Shown here one piece after another: positions 8,881-18,728 of a stretch of DNA of 64,000 nucleotides. Under the pieces are notes generated by a model that did not search any database, was not told where the DNA came from, and was given only the letters and a program-made list of their open reading frames with translations. The stretch comes from Bowmanella yangjiangensis (GTDB taxonomy: Bacteria > Pseudomonadota > Gammaproteobacteria > Enterobacterales > Alteromonadaceae). The stretch is from the NCBI RefSeq assembly GCF_017255015.1, contig NZ_JAFKCS010000006.1, positions 124,001-188,000 on the forward strand, written 5' to 3'. Made by a program: the position numbers and the translations under genes. How positions within the stretch are numbered: the stretch's first letter is position 1; every line of letters starts with the position of its first letter.

Positions 8881-10086
8881 TTACTCATCACGCAGAGCCT
8901 GGGCCGGCTGCACGCGGGCTGCGCGAATGGCTGGGTATAATGTTGCCACCAAACTTAGTGATAAAGACATCAACAGCATCACACCAACCTGATGCCATTG
9001 AATATCAACCGGCAAGCCTGAGCCATCGGGCGTCGCAAGCAGGTGAATACCGAATAAATCCAGTACATTATTAAGCTGGCTGGCAAGCAGCAAACCACCG
9101 ACTAAGCCCAGCAGCGTGCCTTTAACGCCGTTATACAAGCCGTTAATTAAAAAGACATTAATCAAATCCCGGCCAAGCATGCCTTGAGTGCGCAAAATAG
9201 CGATATCGCCTCGCTTTTCAGTCACCACCATTACCATGGCCGACACAATATTAAAGGCTGCCACAGCGACAATCAGCGCCAGCATCAGCGCCATCATATT
9301 TTTTTCGGTACTTACCGCGTCAAATAGCGGTCCCTGACGCTGACGCCAGTTGCTGGACGTCAGTCCCATAGTCTCAAGCTCGGCAGTTACCGACTGCCAG
9401 GCAAAGGCGTCATCCAGAAACAGTCGGGTTTTAGCCAGCTCATCATACTTACCGCGCAATAGCTTGAGCGCGTCATTCAGATGAATAAGTACCACCTTAT
9501 CGTCCAGCTCAGAGCCCACATCAAAAATACCGGTAATACGAAACTGCCGCTGACTGGGCATTCTACCCAGCGGGGTATAAACGCTGGCATCGGCACTGAG
9601 CAGCCGCACCTTATCGCCAATGCCCAATCCCAACATGGCCGCCAGCGGCCGGCCCAGCACCAAACCATAGTCTCCCGCTTTAAGTTCGGTTAACTCACCC
9701 AGCATCATATGGTTACTGATGATGGCATCGCTAGGCATGGTATCCGGGTCAATGCCCTGAATCATCACGCCATGTAAGGCGCGGGGCGATTGTAACAGCC
9801 CCTGGGACTCCAGCATGGGCGTGGTTGCATGGACATGATTAAGCGCAGTGATTTGCTGCACTGTCACGGCGTCAGTGGTATCCACCAGAATATGTGGATT
9901 AATGCCCAAGATACGTTTTTTTAATTCGCCTTCAAAACCGTTCATCACGGACGATACAGTGATTAAGGCGGTCAAACCTAAGGCAATGCCGGCAACCGAG
10001 AAGGCATTAATAAAAGCAATAAAGGGGTTACCTTTACTGGCCCTGGCATAACGCAGGCCAATATAAGCGGAAATGGGATAAAACAT
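8881..10086 (-). CDS. lolC: Lipoprotein-releasing ABC transporter permease LolC
   Basis: First gene of lolCDE. 401 aa (E. coli LolC 399), starting MFYPISAYIGLRYARASKGN, the conserved LolC N-terminus, then one membrane helix (VAGIALGLTALITVSSVM), a periplasmic domain that in LolC recruits LolA, and three C-terminal helices. The end ATLYPAIRAARVQPAQALRDE is typical. A GAGGAAAA sequence lies somewhat far (about 16 bases) before the ATG. The promoter must lie in the 180 bp shared with the divergent PilZ gene. Confidence 0.94.
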   Translation of the reverse strand: MFYPISAYIGLRYARASKGNPFIAFINAFSVAGIALGLTALITVSSVMNGFEGELKKRILGINPHILVDTTDAVTVQQITALNHVHATTPMLESQGLLQSPRALHGVMIQGIDPDTMPSDAIISNHMMLGELTELKAGDYGLVLGRPLAAMLGLGIGDKVRLLSADASVYTPLGRMPSQRQFRITGIFDVGSELDDKVVLIHLNDALKLLRGKYDELAKTRLFLDDAFAWQSVTAELETMGLTSSNWRQRQGPLFDAVSTEKNMMALMLALIVAVAAFNIVSAMVMVVTEKRGDIAILRTQGMLGRDLINVFLINGLYNGVKGTLLGLVGGLLLASQLNNVLDLFGIHLLATPDGSGLPVDIQWHQVGVMLLMSLSLSLVATLYPAIRAARVQPAQALRDE

Positions 10087-10265
10087 CTGGTTTGTTATTT
10101 TCCTCAGGCCAATACTTAGAAGGCATTGGTCATATTTTGACTGATAAACACCCCGACCAGTCCTTTCGACGCAGGCCCTGTTTATCGTTGGCCGATAATA
10201 GGTGTAAGCTAAGGGACAATCAAGGGCCGAACCGGCAAGACCGGATTAGCCGCAAAGGAGTATGG

Positions 10266-10865
10266 ATGGAGTTACCTAGCCTCGAGCAAAAACGCCAGCA
10301 GTTCGACGAGTTTTTCCGCATCAAACACCCTATTAAGGTGAATGTGCGCAAGTTAGCTGCAGATTTTGTGTTACCGGCTGTCGAGCAACTGACCGAGCAC
10401 ATGCCTTATGCGTTTCGCATCGCCAGTGAAATGTCGGCGCTGGAAGTCGCCGCCTTGCGTCCGCTGCGCAATCTTAGTGAGCATGCTGCGGATTTGGTAA
10501 CCTTTCTGAACCACCAGTCGCGCAAAATTGACTTGATGATGTCGTACATTCTGCATGAGCAAATGTCGCAGGATGAGCAATATATCAGCCATGCCTTTGG
10601 CGGTGGCGGCGTAGTTCTGTGTTCTGACCACTCCATCGACGAAGGCCAGCAATGCGAGCTCAGGCTGTTTTTAGAAGAAGAAGCGGCGGCGGTATTTTGC
10701 TACGGTGAAGTAATTGCTTGCGAGCAGGTTGCTGATCAGTACCATATCTCCCTGTTTTTCAACCGACTGCGCGAAGAAGACCAGGAATTACTGGTGCGTG
10801 CCAGCCTGCATCTGCAAACTATGCAGTTGCGCAAGCGGGCCAAACAGCGCAGCGACAGCGAATAG
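10266..10865 (+). CDS. Atypical PilZ-domain protein (possible c-di-GMP receptor)
   Basis: A 199-residue cytoplasmic protein starting at an ATG five bases after AAAGGAG. It has a long helical N-terminal half and a C-terminal beta region (GGGGVVLCSD, CELRLFLEE, FCYGEVIACEQ, YHISLFFNRLREEDQELLVR) resembling PilZ barrels of the atypical tetramer-forming type. The canonical RxxxR and D/NxSxxG c-di-GMP motifs are not both visible, so ligand binding is uncertain. It is placed immediately before mfd and runs the same way; coupling to Mfd is not implied. Confidence 0.65.
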   Translation: MELPSLEQKRQQFDEFFRIKHPIKVNVRKLAADFVLPAVEQLTEHMPYAFRIASEMSALEVAALRPLRNLSEHAADLVTFLNHQSRKIDLMMSYILHEQMSQDEQYISHAFGGGGVVLCSDHSIDEGQQCELRLFLEEEAAAVFCYGEVIACEQVADQYHISLFFNRLREEDQELLVRASLHLQTMQLRKRAKQRSDSE

Positions 10866-10920
10866 GACGTTCACCCCAGGTGGACTATCGACTGACTTTA
10901 CAGAAGCCGTCTACGTAAGC

Positions 10921-13900
10921 ATGACCAACAGTATTTTTGCACCGTCCCTGCCGAAAAAGCCGGGCGATCATCTTCAGTGGGGCAATCTGCATGGTAGCAG
11001 CCTGGCCCTGACCATTGCCAATGCAGCCAAAACCAGTCAGCGTTCGATTTTGTTGGTCACGGCCGACACCCCCAGCGCGCTGAAACTGTCCCGCGAAGTG
11101 GAAGGTTTTCTGCAAGGTGAAAGAAAGGTCGCAGTGAAGGTCTTTCCTGATTGGGAAACCCTGCCCTACGACACCTTCTCGCCCCACCAGGACATTATCT
11201 CGCTGCGACTTGAGACCCTTTATCACCTCACCCAGCCAGAGCCTTGTGTGTATGTGGTACCGGTAAACACCCTGCTGCAACGTATGGCACCGAGGGACTA
11301 TCTGGCCAGGTATCTGCTGATTCTCAAGCAAGGGCAACGTCTTGATTTAGACAGCTTCCGTCAGGGGCTGGAGCGCGCTGGCTACAGCGCTGTCAATCAG
11401 GTACTTAGCCACGGCGAATACAGTATTCGCGGTAGTATTATTGACTTGTATCCTATGGGCAGCCGCGAGCCCTACCGGATTGACTTATTTGACGATAAAG
11501 TCGACAGCATCCGTTTGTTTGACACCGACAGCCAACGCTCAGGCGATAAGGTACCGGAGATAAGGTTGTTACCGGCGCGTGAATTCCCCACCGATAAACC
11601 GGCTATTGAGCTGTTCCGGCGCCAGTTTGTGGACCGTTTTGACGCCAGTAACGCCAAAGAGTCTGTCTACTATCAGGTCGGCAAAGGCATTATGCCGGCC
11701 GGAATTGAATACTATCTGCCGCTGTTTTTCGAGCAAACCGCCACCTTGTTTGACTACCTGCACCCAGACAGCCTGCTGTTTATGCAAGGGGATTTGGTCA
11801 ATGCCGCCGAGTTTTACTGGGCGGATTTGCATGAGCGCTTTGAGCAGCATCGTTACGATCCTCTGCGTCCCCTGCTCTCGCCAGCCGAGATTTATCTGAA
11901 AGTGGAAGAGCTGTTCGCCCGCTTTAAAGACTGGCCGCGGATCAGCATCCAACATCAGGCACTGGAAGACAAAGCCGGTCGGGTTAACTTTGCCACACAG
12001 GCCGTAAGCGATATCGCGGTTAATCCACAAAGCAAAACGCCGCTTTTAAACCTCAGCCAGCAGTTAACCAACTGGCAGCAAAGTGCCTATAAAGTGCTGT
12101 TTTGTGTGGAATCACAAGGTAGGCGTGAAAGCCTGCTGGAGCTGCTAAAAAAGATTGCCTGCAAGCCTAAGGTGTTCGATAACCTCAGCAGCTTCCTGGC
12201 CAGCCATGAGCCCCTGGGCATTATGCTCAACATTGCCGAGCACAGCTTTGCCCTCGCCGAGGCCGATGCCAAACTGGTGATGATCACCGAAACCGAGTTG
12301 CTGGGGCATAAGATCAGCCAGCGGCGTTTGCGTGATAAACGTCAGGCCACCGACGAAGCGGCAGTGATCCGCAATCTGGCCGAGCTGTCTATCGGCCAGC
12401 CAGTGGTGCATCTGGAGCATGGGGTGGGCCGTTATCTGGGTTTACAAACCCTGGATGCCGGCGGCGTCACCACCGAATACCTGACCATTGAATATGCCAA
12501 CAGCGCCAAGCTTTATGTGCCGGTGTCATCCCTGCATTTGATTAGCCGTTACAGCGGTGGTGATTTGGACCATGCACCGCTGCACCACCTGGGCACCGAC
12601 GCCTGGGCCAAAGCGCGTAAAAAGGCCGCAGAGAAAGTCCGCGATGTGGCCGCCCAACTCTTGGATGTCTATGCCCGGCGCGCCGCAAAACCGGGTTTTG
12701 CCATCCCCATCGACTGGAATGAGTACCAGAGCTTCGCTGACAGTTTCCCTTTTGAGGAAACTGCTGATCAGGAGCAGGCCATTAATGCCGTGATTCAGGA
12801 CATGGGCAGCCCTACCGCAATGGATCGTCTGGTTTGTGGTGATGTGGGTTTTGGTAAAACAGAGGTCGCCATGCGTGCCGCCTTTTTGGCCGCTAATGCC
12901 GGTAAACAAGTGGCCATATTGGTGCCCACCACCCTGCTTGCCCAGCAGCATTTTGAGAACTTCCGTGACCGTTTCGCCAACTGGCCGTTTCGTATTGAAG
13001 TGATGTCGCGCTTTTCCAGTGCCAAGGCCCAAAAGCAAACCCTCGAAGCGCTGGCTGACGGCAAGGTGGATATTGTGGTCGGCACCCATAAGCTTTTGCA
13101 GGATGATGTGAAATTTGCCGACTTAGGCTTAGTGGTCATCGATGAAGAGCACCGTTTTGGTGTGCGCCAGAAAGAGAAGTTCAAGGCCCAGCGTGCCGAT
13201 GTGGATATTCTGACCCAGACCCCCACCCCGATTCCACGCACCCTGAATATGGCGCTGTCGGGCATGCGTGATCTGTCCATTATCGCCACCGCACCGGCCA
13301 AACGTTTGGCCATCAAAACCTTTGTCCGTCAGCGCGACAAGCAGCTTATCCGCGAAGCCATTATGCGTGAGATCCTGCGTGGTGGTCAGGTGTATTTCCT
13401 ACACAACGAAGTGGACAGCATAGAACAAACCGCCGCCGAGATTGCCGAGATAGTGCCGGAGGCGCGAGTGGCCATAGGTCACGGCCAGATGCGAGAACGG
13501 GAGCTGGAGCGGGTTATGTCGGACTTCTACCATCAGCGTTTTAATGTGCTGGTGTGTACCACTATTATCGAAACAGGTATCGACGTGCCTTCGGCCAATA
13601 CCATTATTATGGACAGAGCTGACCATCTGGGTTTGGCCCAGTTGCACCAGTTACGTGGCCGGGTCGGTCGTTCACACCATCAGGCCTACGCCTATTTGCT
13701 CACGCCGCACCCTAAACGCATGACCAAAGACGCACAAAAACGTCTGGAAGCCATTGCCTCTCTGGAAGATTTGGGCGCAGGCTTTGCCCTGGCTACCCAT
13801 GACTTGGAAATCCGCGGCGCCGGTGAGCTTTTAGGCGATGATCAGTCCGGACAAATCGCCAGTGTCGGCTTCTCACTGTATATGGATATGTTAGAGCAAG

Positions 13901-14406
13901 CTGTGGAAGCGCTGAAAAACGGCAAAGAACCTTCCCTGGATGAGGCCTTGTCGCAACATACCGAGATTGAACTGCGCATTCCGGCCCTGCTGCCAGAAGA
14001 CTATATCAACGACGTGAACACCCGCTTGTCGCTGTATAAGAAGATTGCCAACTGCAAGTCTGATGAAGATCTGGATGATGTGCAGGTTGAGCTGATTGAT
14101 CGCTTTGGCTTGTTACCCGATGCGACGCGTAACCTTATCAAACTGACCCAAATGAAGCTGGCGGCACGCAGTATCGGTATTAACAAAATCGAAGCCAGTG
14201 CGGTGGGCGGTTTTGTCGAGTTTGCTCAGGATACTCGCATCGATCCTGGTTTTATTATCAAGCTCATTCAGTCGCAGCCGAAAATTTACCGGCTGGACGG
14301 CCCGCAAAAACTTAAATTTGCGATTAAAACCGAAGCCCATCAGGAGCGTGTTACACTCATCGCTTCGATGCTGGATGAATTCAAACAACGACTGCAGGCA
14401 GCCTGA
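10921..14406 (+). CDS. mfd: Transcription-repair coupling factor Mfd
   Basis: DNA translocase that pushes stalled RNA polymerase off lesions and recruits UvrA. 1161 aa (E. coli 1148). Domains in order: the UvrB-homology module at the N-terminus (FPDWETLPYD, GEYSIRGSIIDLYP), the RNA-polymerase-interaction domain around residues 480-560 (VVHLEHGVGRYLGL), the RecG-like motor with Walker A GDVGFGKTE near residue 640 and DEEH box VIDEEHRFG near 740, the TRG region (LRGRVGRSHHQAYAYLL), and the C-terminal TRCF domain. I chose the ATG at 10921 because the protein then starts at the family's usual place; no strong Shine-Dalgarno sequence is seen. csiV follows after 2 bp. Confidence 0.96.
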   Translation: MTNSIFAPSLPKKPGDHLQWGNLHGSSLALTIANAAKTSQRSILLVTADTPSALKLSREVEGFLQGERKVAVKVFPDWETLPYDTFSPHQDIISLRLETLYHLTQPEPCVYVVPVNTLLQRMAPRDYLARYLLILKQGQRLDLDSFRQGLERAGYSAVNQVLSHGEYSIRGSIIDLYPMGSREPYRIDLFDDKVDSIRLFDTDSQRSGDKVPEIRLLPAREFPTDKPAIELFRRQFVDRFDASNAKESVYYQVGKGIMPAGIEYYLPLFFEQTATLFDYLHPDSLLFMQGDLVNAAEFYWADLHERFEQHRYDPLRPLLSPAEIYLKVEELFARFKDWPRISIQHQALEDKAGRVNFATQAVSDIAVNPQSKTPLLNLSQQLTNWQQSAYKVLFCVESQGRRESLLELLKKIACKPKVFDNLSSFLASHEPLGIMLNIAEHSFALAEADAKLVMITETELLGHKISQRRLRDKRQATDEAAVIRNLAELSIGQPVVHLEHGVGRYLGLQTLDAGGVTTEYLTIEYANSAKLYVPVSSLHLISRYSGGDLDHAPLHHLGTDAWAKARKKAAEKVRDVAAQLLDVYARRAAKPGFAIPIDWNEYQSFADSFPFEETADQEQAINAVIQDMGSPTAMDRLVCGDVGFGKTEVAMRAAFLAANAGKQVAILVPTTLLAQQHFENFRDRFANWPFRIEVMSRFSSAKAQKQTLEALADGKVDIVVGTHKLLQDDVKFADLGLVVIDEEHRFGVRQKEKFKAQRADVDILTQTPTPIPRTLNMALSGMRDLSIIATAPAKRLAIKTFVRQRDKQLIREAIMREILRGGQVYFLHNEVDSIEQTAAEIAEIVPEARVAIGHGQMRERELERVMSDFYHQRFNVLVCTTIIETGIDVPSANTIIMDRADHLGLAQLHQLRGRVGRSHHQAYAYLLTPHPKRMTKDAQKRLEAIASLEDLGAGFALATHDLEIRGAGELLGDDQSGQIASVGFSLYMDMLEQAVEALKNGKEPSLDEALSQHTEIELRIPALLPEDYINDVNTRLSLYKKIANCKSDEDLDDVQVELIDRFGLLPDATRNLIKLTQMKLAARSIGINKIEASAVGGFVEFAQDTRIDPGFIIKLIQSQPKIYRLDGPQKLKFAIKTEAHQERVTLIASMLDEFKQRLQAA

Positions 14407-14408
14407 CT

Positions 14409-15698
14409 ATGCAAATAAGACGTGCACCACTGATAGGACTGATGTTGGCGCTTTCGACCACGTCAGGCCAAGCCCAGAATCAGGATTGGTGGTTTGAGGT
14501 TGAAGTACTGCTGTATAAGCAAGGTCAAGCGGTTGAAAACCTGGATGAGCAGTTTCCCCAGCCGGTTGTCACGCCACGTGATAAGCGCGCCATAGACCTG
14601 TTAAGTCCGCTCCTGCACCCAGATACGTCTGGATTACGGGCTGCACTGCCGACCTGTAGGCCTGCCGTACCTGCGCAGGATAAGGCATTTGATGTTGGCG
14701 ATCCTCAGTTGCTTGATACCCTGCAGTCCCAATTAGCGGCCCTCGCCAGCTCAGCGAATGACAACGATATTTTTGCCAGCGAGCCACAGGCGTTGGCCGA
14801 CCAGGCACAAATTGTTGGCGCCGTGCCAGTGGCCAATTCAGCGGCCTGGCAAGCAGAAGATTTTGTCGATTTGTATTCCTTACAACGCGTTGGCTGTCAG
14901 TATGAGTTCGAACAGGCTTGGTTGGAAGACTTGCTGGTATCCCATCCCCGCCCGGAAAATTTTGTCGAACAAGCCCCGGTTTGGCCAAATGGCACTGAGC
15001 AGCCTTACAGCCAGACACCCTACCTGTTGCCCACAGACCAATTACAACTTAGTCAGTTAGCTCGAGACCTATACCGCCAGCGCGGCATTGAGCCTTTAAT
15101 GCATCTAGCCTGGCGCCAGAATGTGCAATTTGGTCGTAGCAAAGCCAAAGCTGTTCGTCTGTTTGCCGGACGCAACTTTGCCAGAAGCTACGATATAAAC
15201 GGCTATCCCGTTCAGGATGACACCTTGTCCAATGACCTGACTACAGATGATACCTCGGATGCAGCACTGGATTTGATGGCCCAGATAGACAAAGCACTGG
15301 CAGAACCTTTACTGCTTAACACTCAGCCCAGCAGGCATAGCGAAGCAGGTGAACGCAGCGACGAACTCTGGGAGCTGGATGGGTTGTTCAAAGTTTACCT
15401 GCAGTACATCAATCGTGTTCCTTACCTGCACGTAGATGCCGATATGGTGTACCGTAAAGAAGGACAGCCAGGCCTGATGGGCACGGCCCCCATGCACATT
15501 GCCTTGCCTGAACAGGGCAAGATGGCGCCAGCCGACGCGATACCCGCTCAGTTTCAACTCTATGGCATGCCTTTTGACCAACTGCGCCGCATTATCAGTA
15601 AACAACTGCACTATTTTGACCACCCTATGTTCGGTATGGTGGTAGAAGTGCGACGTTACCATCCACCAACGCCCCCCAAGGATGAGGATGCACAATGA
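14409..15698 (+). CDS. csiV: CsiV-family peptidoglycan-binding protein
   Basis: A 429-residue periplasmic protein with a cleavable signal peptide (LIGLMLALSTTSGQAQ). The mature start WWFEVEVLLYKQG and the C-terminal half (LDGLFKVYLQYINRVPYLHVDADM, then HPMFGMVVEVRRY) match the CsiV family. In Vibrio, CsiV is reported to bind peptidoglycan and support growth and cell shape with penicillin-binding proteins. The gene often lies just downstream of mfd in related bacteria, as it does here. Its last bases overlap the next gene by ATGA, so these genes probably form one transcript. Confidence 0.85.
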   Translation: MQIRRAPLIGLMLALSTTSGQAQNQDWWFEVEVLLYKQGQAVENLDEQFPQPVVTPRDKRAIDLLSPLLHPDTSGLRAALPTCRPAVPAQDKAFDVGDPQLLDTLQSQLAALASSANDNDIFASEPQALADQAQIVGAVPVANSAAWQAEDFVDLYSLQRVGCQYEFEQAWLEDLLVSHPRPENFVEQAPVWPNGTEQPYSQTPYLLPTDQLQLSQLARDLYRQRGIEPLMHLAWRQNVQFGRSKAKAVRLFAGRNFARSYDINGYPVQDDTLSNDLTTDDTSDAALDLMAQIDKALAEPLLLNTQPSRHSEAGERSDELWELDGLFKVYLQYINRVPYLHVDADMVYRKEGQPGLMGTAPMHIALPEQGKMAPADAIPAQFQLYGMPFDQLRRIISKQLHYFDHPMFGMVVEVRRYHPPTPPKDEDAQ

Positions 15699-16213
15699 AG
15701 ATTTACACTAAAGGTGGCGATAAAGGCACTACACAGATATACGTAGATAAACCCGAACGTCTTGGTAAGCAGGATATTGTATTGGAGTGCTATGGCACCC
15801 TGGATGAGCTCAATGCCCATCTGGGATTACTGGCGTCCGGTCTTAAAGAGCTGGACCAGCTAACCGCCGTTCAGCAAGTGCAGCAAGAGCTGTTTCAAAT
15901 CGGCTTTGCCCTGTCAGCCAGCAGTAAACTGACCGACACCGACGTTGAACGATTGGAACAGCAAATCGATCAGTGGCAAAGCGACATCCCAGCGCAAACC
16001 AGTTTTATTTTGCCTGGCGGCTGTCATAGTGCAGCGCAAGCCCATGTATGCCGGACTATTGCCCGGCGTGCCGAGCGAAGAATGGTGGAACTAAGCCATC
16101 AACGTGAGGTGCCCGGCGTTTGTTTACGCTATCTGAACCGTTTATCTGACTGGTTATTTGTACTGGCCAGAGTTATCAATTTCCAGGCGGGAATGAGCGA
16201 ATCGAGAGTGTAG
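15695..16213 (+). CDS. Cob(I)yrinic acid a,c-diamide / cob(I)alamin adenosyltransferase, PduO type
   Basis: Transfers the adenosyl group of ATP to cob(I)alamin to form adenosylcobalamin. 172 aa. The ATP-binding N-terminus TKGGDKGTTQIY, the LDELNAHLG motif and the C-terminal FILPGG ... VCRTIARRAERRMVEL are the signature of the PduO/MMAB family. No cobalamin riboswitch or B12-dependent enzyme gene is visible nearby, so it probably serves salvage. It overlaps the csiV stop. Confidence 0.93.
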   Translation: MKIYTKGGDKGTTQIYVDKPERLGKQDIVLECYGTLDELNAHLGLLASGLKELDQLTAVQQVQQELFQIGFALSASSKLTDTDVERLEQQIDQWQSDIPAQTSFILPGGCHSAAQAHVCRTIARRAERRMVELSHQREVPGVCLRYLNRLSDWLFVLARVINFQAGMSESRV

Positions 16214-16520
16214 CACTCCCCTTTCACATATCCTTTGTTTAACAGCCAGCGAGCGCAAAATTTGCCGCAAAACGACGGCACAACATCTCTGTCCGAGTTT
16301 CTGACGTCACCTAGCAGATAGGCACAGTAACTTTCCCCTTAATTTCAAATTTACATGACTCGGCCGTATCCAGCATTTGGTGAAACCTGCGACGACCCAA
16401 ATTGCAATAAGAGTGGGCGAGGAGAAAACCATTTATACGAAAAGGTTGCACAGCCATGCTGGTTATGCAATGGTTTAGCGCTCTATCTGTTTGGTTGTAT
16501 TGACAGGTTGAAATAATAAG
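16214..16520. other. Non-coding interval before the EAL gene
   Basis: About 307 bp with no gene I can support. A TTGACA at 16499-16504 lies too close to the TTG start to be a convincing -35. Transcription of the EAL gene must start in this interval or upstream. A minus-strand frame covering part of it overlaps the EAL start and looks like chance. Confidence 0.5.
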
Positions 16521-18728
16521 TTGAACACCTTGTATCAACATATAAAACATTATCTGTTGTTGGAAAAAGAGCACTTTACCGATGCCGACAACCGAATTTG
16601 GAAACTAAGCGCACTCAGGGTCATTTTACTTAGCGGTACACTGCTGACGTTCGTGATTCTTTTGCATTCTTCGTATTCAGCCTACCAATTGGATAGGCAC
16701 TTTGTGCTGGCTATTACCTCAACCTTTGTGGTGCTGCTGGTTTTAATGCTTAGCCTGGGTAAATCTGCTACAAATCTGGCCGCAGCTGGACTGTTGTTTA
16801 CGGTGGTATTGGCTGGCGTCAGCATCTTGTTATTTGTGCCTGATTTTGAGTCAGCTAAATTCGGTTTGCTGTTTCTGTTCACTTTACCCCTGTTTGTACG
16901 CCTGTTTTTCGGCAATAAGGCTGCCATTGTGGCAATGCTGCTAAATATTATTCCCTACGCCCTGCTTATTCGTAATACGCCACTGCCACAATTATTCAAT
17001 CTGCAAGCTAGCTTGCCGCAGACACACACTTATCTCAGTAGTCTGGTATTTCTCTTTTTCAACTTTTGTCTTCCTTTAGCTGTGATGCGTCTGCTTACCA
17101 CCTTAGACAGACAATCCAAGGCGTTGACCTTACAAAGCCGAAAATTAGGCGCAGTAGTAAATCGTTATCAGGAGATTTTTGACAATGGTGGTACCGCCTC
17201 TTTTTTCTGTGACCAACAAGGCAACATTCTGCAAAGCAATCAGACTGCCCGTGAGCTAATCCGACAAGTGGGCGGAACATGCCAAAGTTTGTCGCAAATA
17301 TTTCACTTTGAAGAAGCATTAAGTCCTGGCAAAAAAATACGCGGTAAGCTTAAAGCTCCTCCTCACGACCACTATGAACTGCATCCAGCCAGTTTGGTAC
17401 ATCACAAGAAACAGCTGATTCATTGCCACAATATTTCACAACAGGACAGTTTCAAGCGCCTCTATTTTCTGGACAGCCTGACCGGCCTGCGTAATCACAA
17501 CTTCTGGTACGAGCGCGCTTTTTCACGTTTAAAACACCCCAAAGTTTTGCTGCTTCTTAAACTGGCCAATTTACGTGAAGTGAATGTTCAACACGGTCTG
17601 AATACAGGTGATCAATTATTGGTGGAACTATCCCGACAGTTACGCCGTAAGCTGCCCGAGCAAGTTCACCTTTATCGTTTTCCGGGCGCAAAACTGATGC
17701 TGGCAGCACCAGTTAGCTCATTTCAGAGTCAAACACCCCAGGAATGGCTTTCCCAATACTTACCGAGTTTTATCAGTTTACCTATGTCAGAAGGCTGCCT
17801 GGACTTACTGCTGGATTGGCGGGTAGGAATTAGCCGGCAGCGAGAGGGGGTAGCTGCCAACCTACTGATAGAGGAATGTGCTATTGCCTTGAGCCGCGCT
17901 GACAGTAAGCATCACGTGGTGGAATATGAGCAAATTTATAGCCGTACTATTCACAGGAACAGTCTGCTACGTGACAAGGTTAAACAATACCTCGACGAGC
18001 GGGCATTGGAACTGTGGCTGCAACCTCAATTCAATGACCAAAACGAACTTACCGGGTATGAGGCATTGGCTCGCATTCGCCAGCAAGGTCATAAAAGTGT
18101 GCTGACGCCACAACAATTCCTACCGCAAATCGATCAACATGACTGGCATGTGCAGTTTTCTACTCAGGTTCTGAATAAAACCATCGATATATTGCGAAAC
18201 TGGCCTGCTGTGTTGCCTTCCGTGCCCGTGGCTATTAACCTGGCTGGACCTGAAATTCTCGATGACGCTTTTTATGAGAAATTGCTTCGCTATTATTCAG
18301 AAAGCCACTTATTAAGACGGCGACTGGAGTTGGAAATAACTGAAACATCCGCCATGGCACGCCATGACGAAACCCGTAAGCGCCTCACCTGTCTCTCCGA
18401 ACTGGGGGTATGTGTCATCATTGACGATTTTGGAACAGGCCATGCTTCCCTATCGCAGCTGATCGATATCTCAGCCTCGACGCTGAAAATTGATCGCGAA
18501 TTTATCGATAGAATTACCGACTCCCAGAGACATTTAAAACTCGTCCAAGCCACACTGGAACTGGCCAACAAATTAAACATGAGAACGATCGCGGAGGGAG
18601 TAGAAACCAACGAGCAGTTGGCACTACTTAAATCGCTTGGATGCCAGCGTTTTCAAGGATATCTGTTTGGCAAACCTATGCCTTTATCTCATTGGGTTGC
18701 ACAGTATAAGACAGAAAATACGCTCTGA
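16521..18728 (+). CDS. Membrane-bound GGDEF(degenerate)-EAL c-di-GMP phosphodiesterase
   Basis: A 735-residue protein: a membrane domain of six to seven helices (residues ~25-200), a PAS-like segment (~210-290), a degenerate GGDEF domain (~310-460) and an EAL domain (~480-730). The GGDEF site reads RFPGAKLML near residue 387, so cyclase activity is not expected. The EAL domain keeps the catalytic set: YEALARI (~513), AINLAG, EITETS, IDDFGTG, LKIDREF, AEGVET and FQGYLFGKP. It should hydrolyse c-di-GMP to pGpG, perhaps regulated by the dead GGDEF domain. The start is a TTG at 16521; no in-frame ATG lies near and the frame is closed just upstream. Confidence 0.88.
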   Translation: MNTLYQHIKHYLLLEKEHFTDADNRIWKLSALRVILLSGTLLTFVILLHSSYSAYQLDRHFVLAITSTFVVLLVLMLSLGKSATNLAAAGLLFTVVLAGVSILLFVPDFESAKFGLLFLFTLPLFVRLFFGNKAAIVAMLLNIIPYALLIRNTPLPQLFNLQASLPQTHTYLSSLVFLFFNFCLPLAVMRLLTTLDRQSKALTLQSRKLGAVVNRYQEIFDNGGTASFFCDQQGNILQSNQTARELIRQVGGTCQSLSQIFHFEEALSPGKKIRGKLKAPPHDHYELHPASLVHHKKQLIHCHNISQQDSFKRLYFLDSLTGLRNHNFWYERAFSRLKHPKVLLLLKLANLREVNVQHGLNTGDQLLVELSRQLRRKLPEQVHLYRFPGAKLMLAAPVSSFQSQTPQEWLSQYLPSFISLPMSEGCLDLLLDWRVGISRQREGVAANLLIEECAIALSRADSKHHVVEYEQIYSRTIHRNSLLRDKVKQYLDERALELWLQPQFNDQNELTGYEALARIRQQGHKSVLTPQQFLPQIDQHDWHVQFSTQVLNKTIDILRNWPAVLPSVPVAINLAGPEILDDAFYEKLLRYYSESHLLRRRLELEITETSAMARHDETRKRLTCLSELGVCVIIDDFGTGHASLSQLIDISASTLKIDREFIDRITDSQRHLKLVQATLELANKLNMRTIAEGVETNEQLALLKSLGCQRFQGYLFGKPMPLSHWVAQYKTENTL

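Noticed and set aside
10714-10920. Longer N-terminal extension of mfd
   Set aside because: The extra 69 codons overlap the PilZ gene in another frame and have no Mfd similarity; the ATG at 10921 fits the family.
12526-13089. 187-codon frame on the minus strand inside mfd
   Set aside because: It is entirely antisense to the conserved Mfd motor region and shows no family character.
16311-16574. 87-codon minus-strand frame upstream of the EAL gene
   Set aside because: Overlaps the EAL start, has no RBS or recognisable motif, and its composition looks random.
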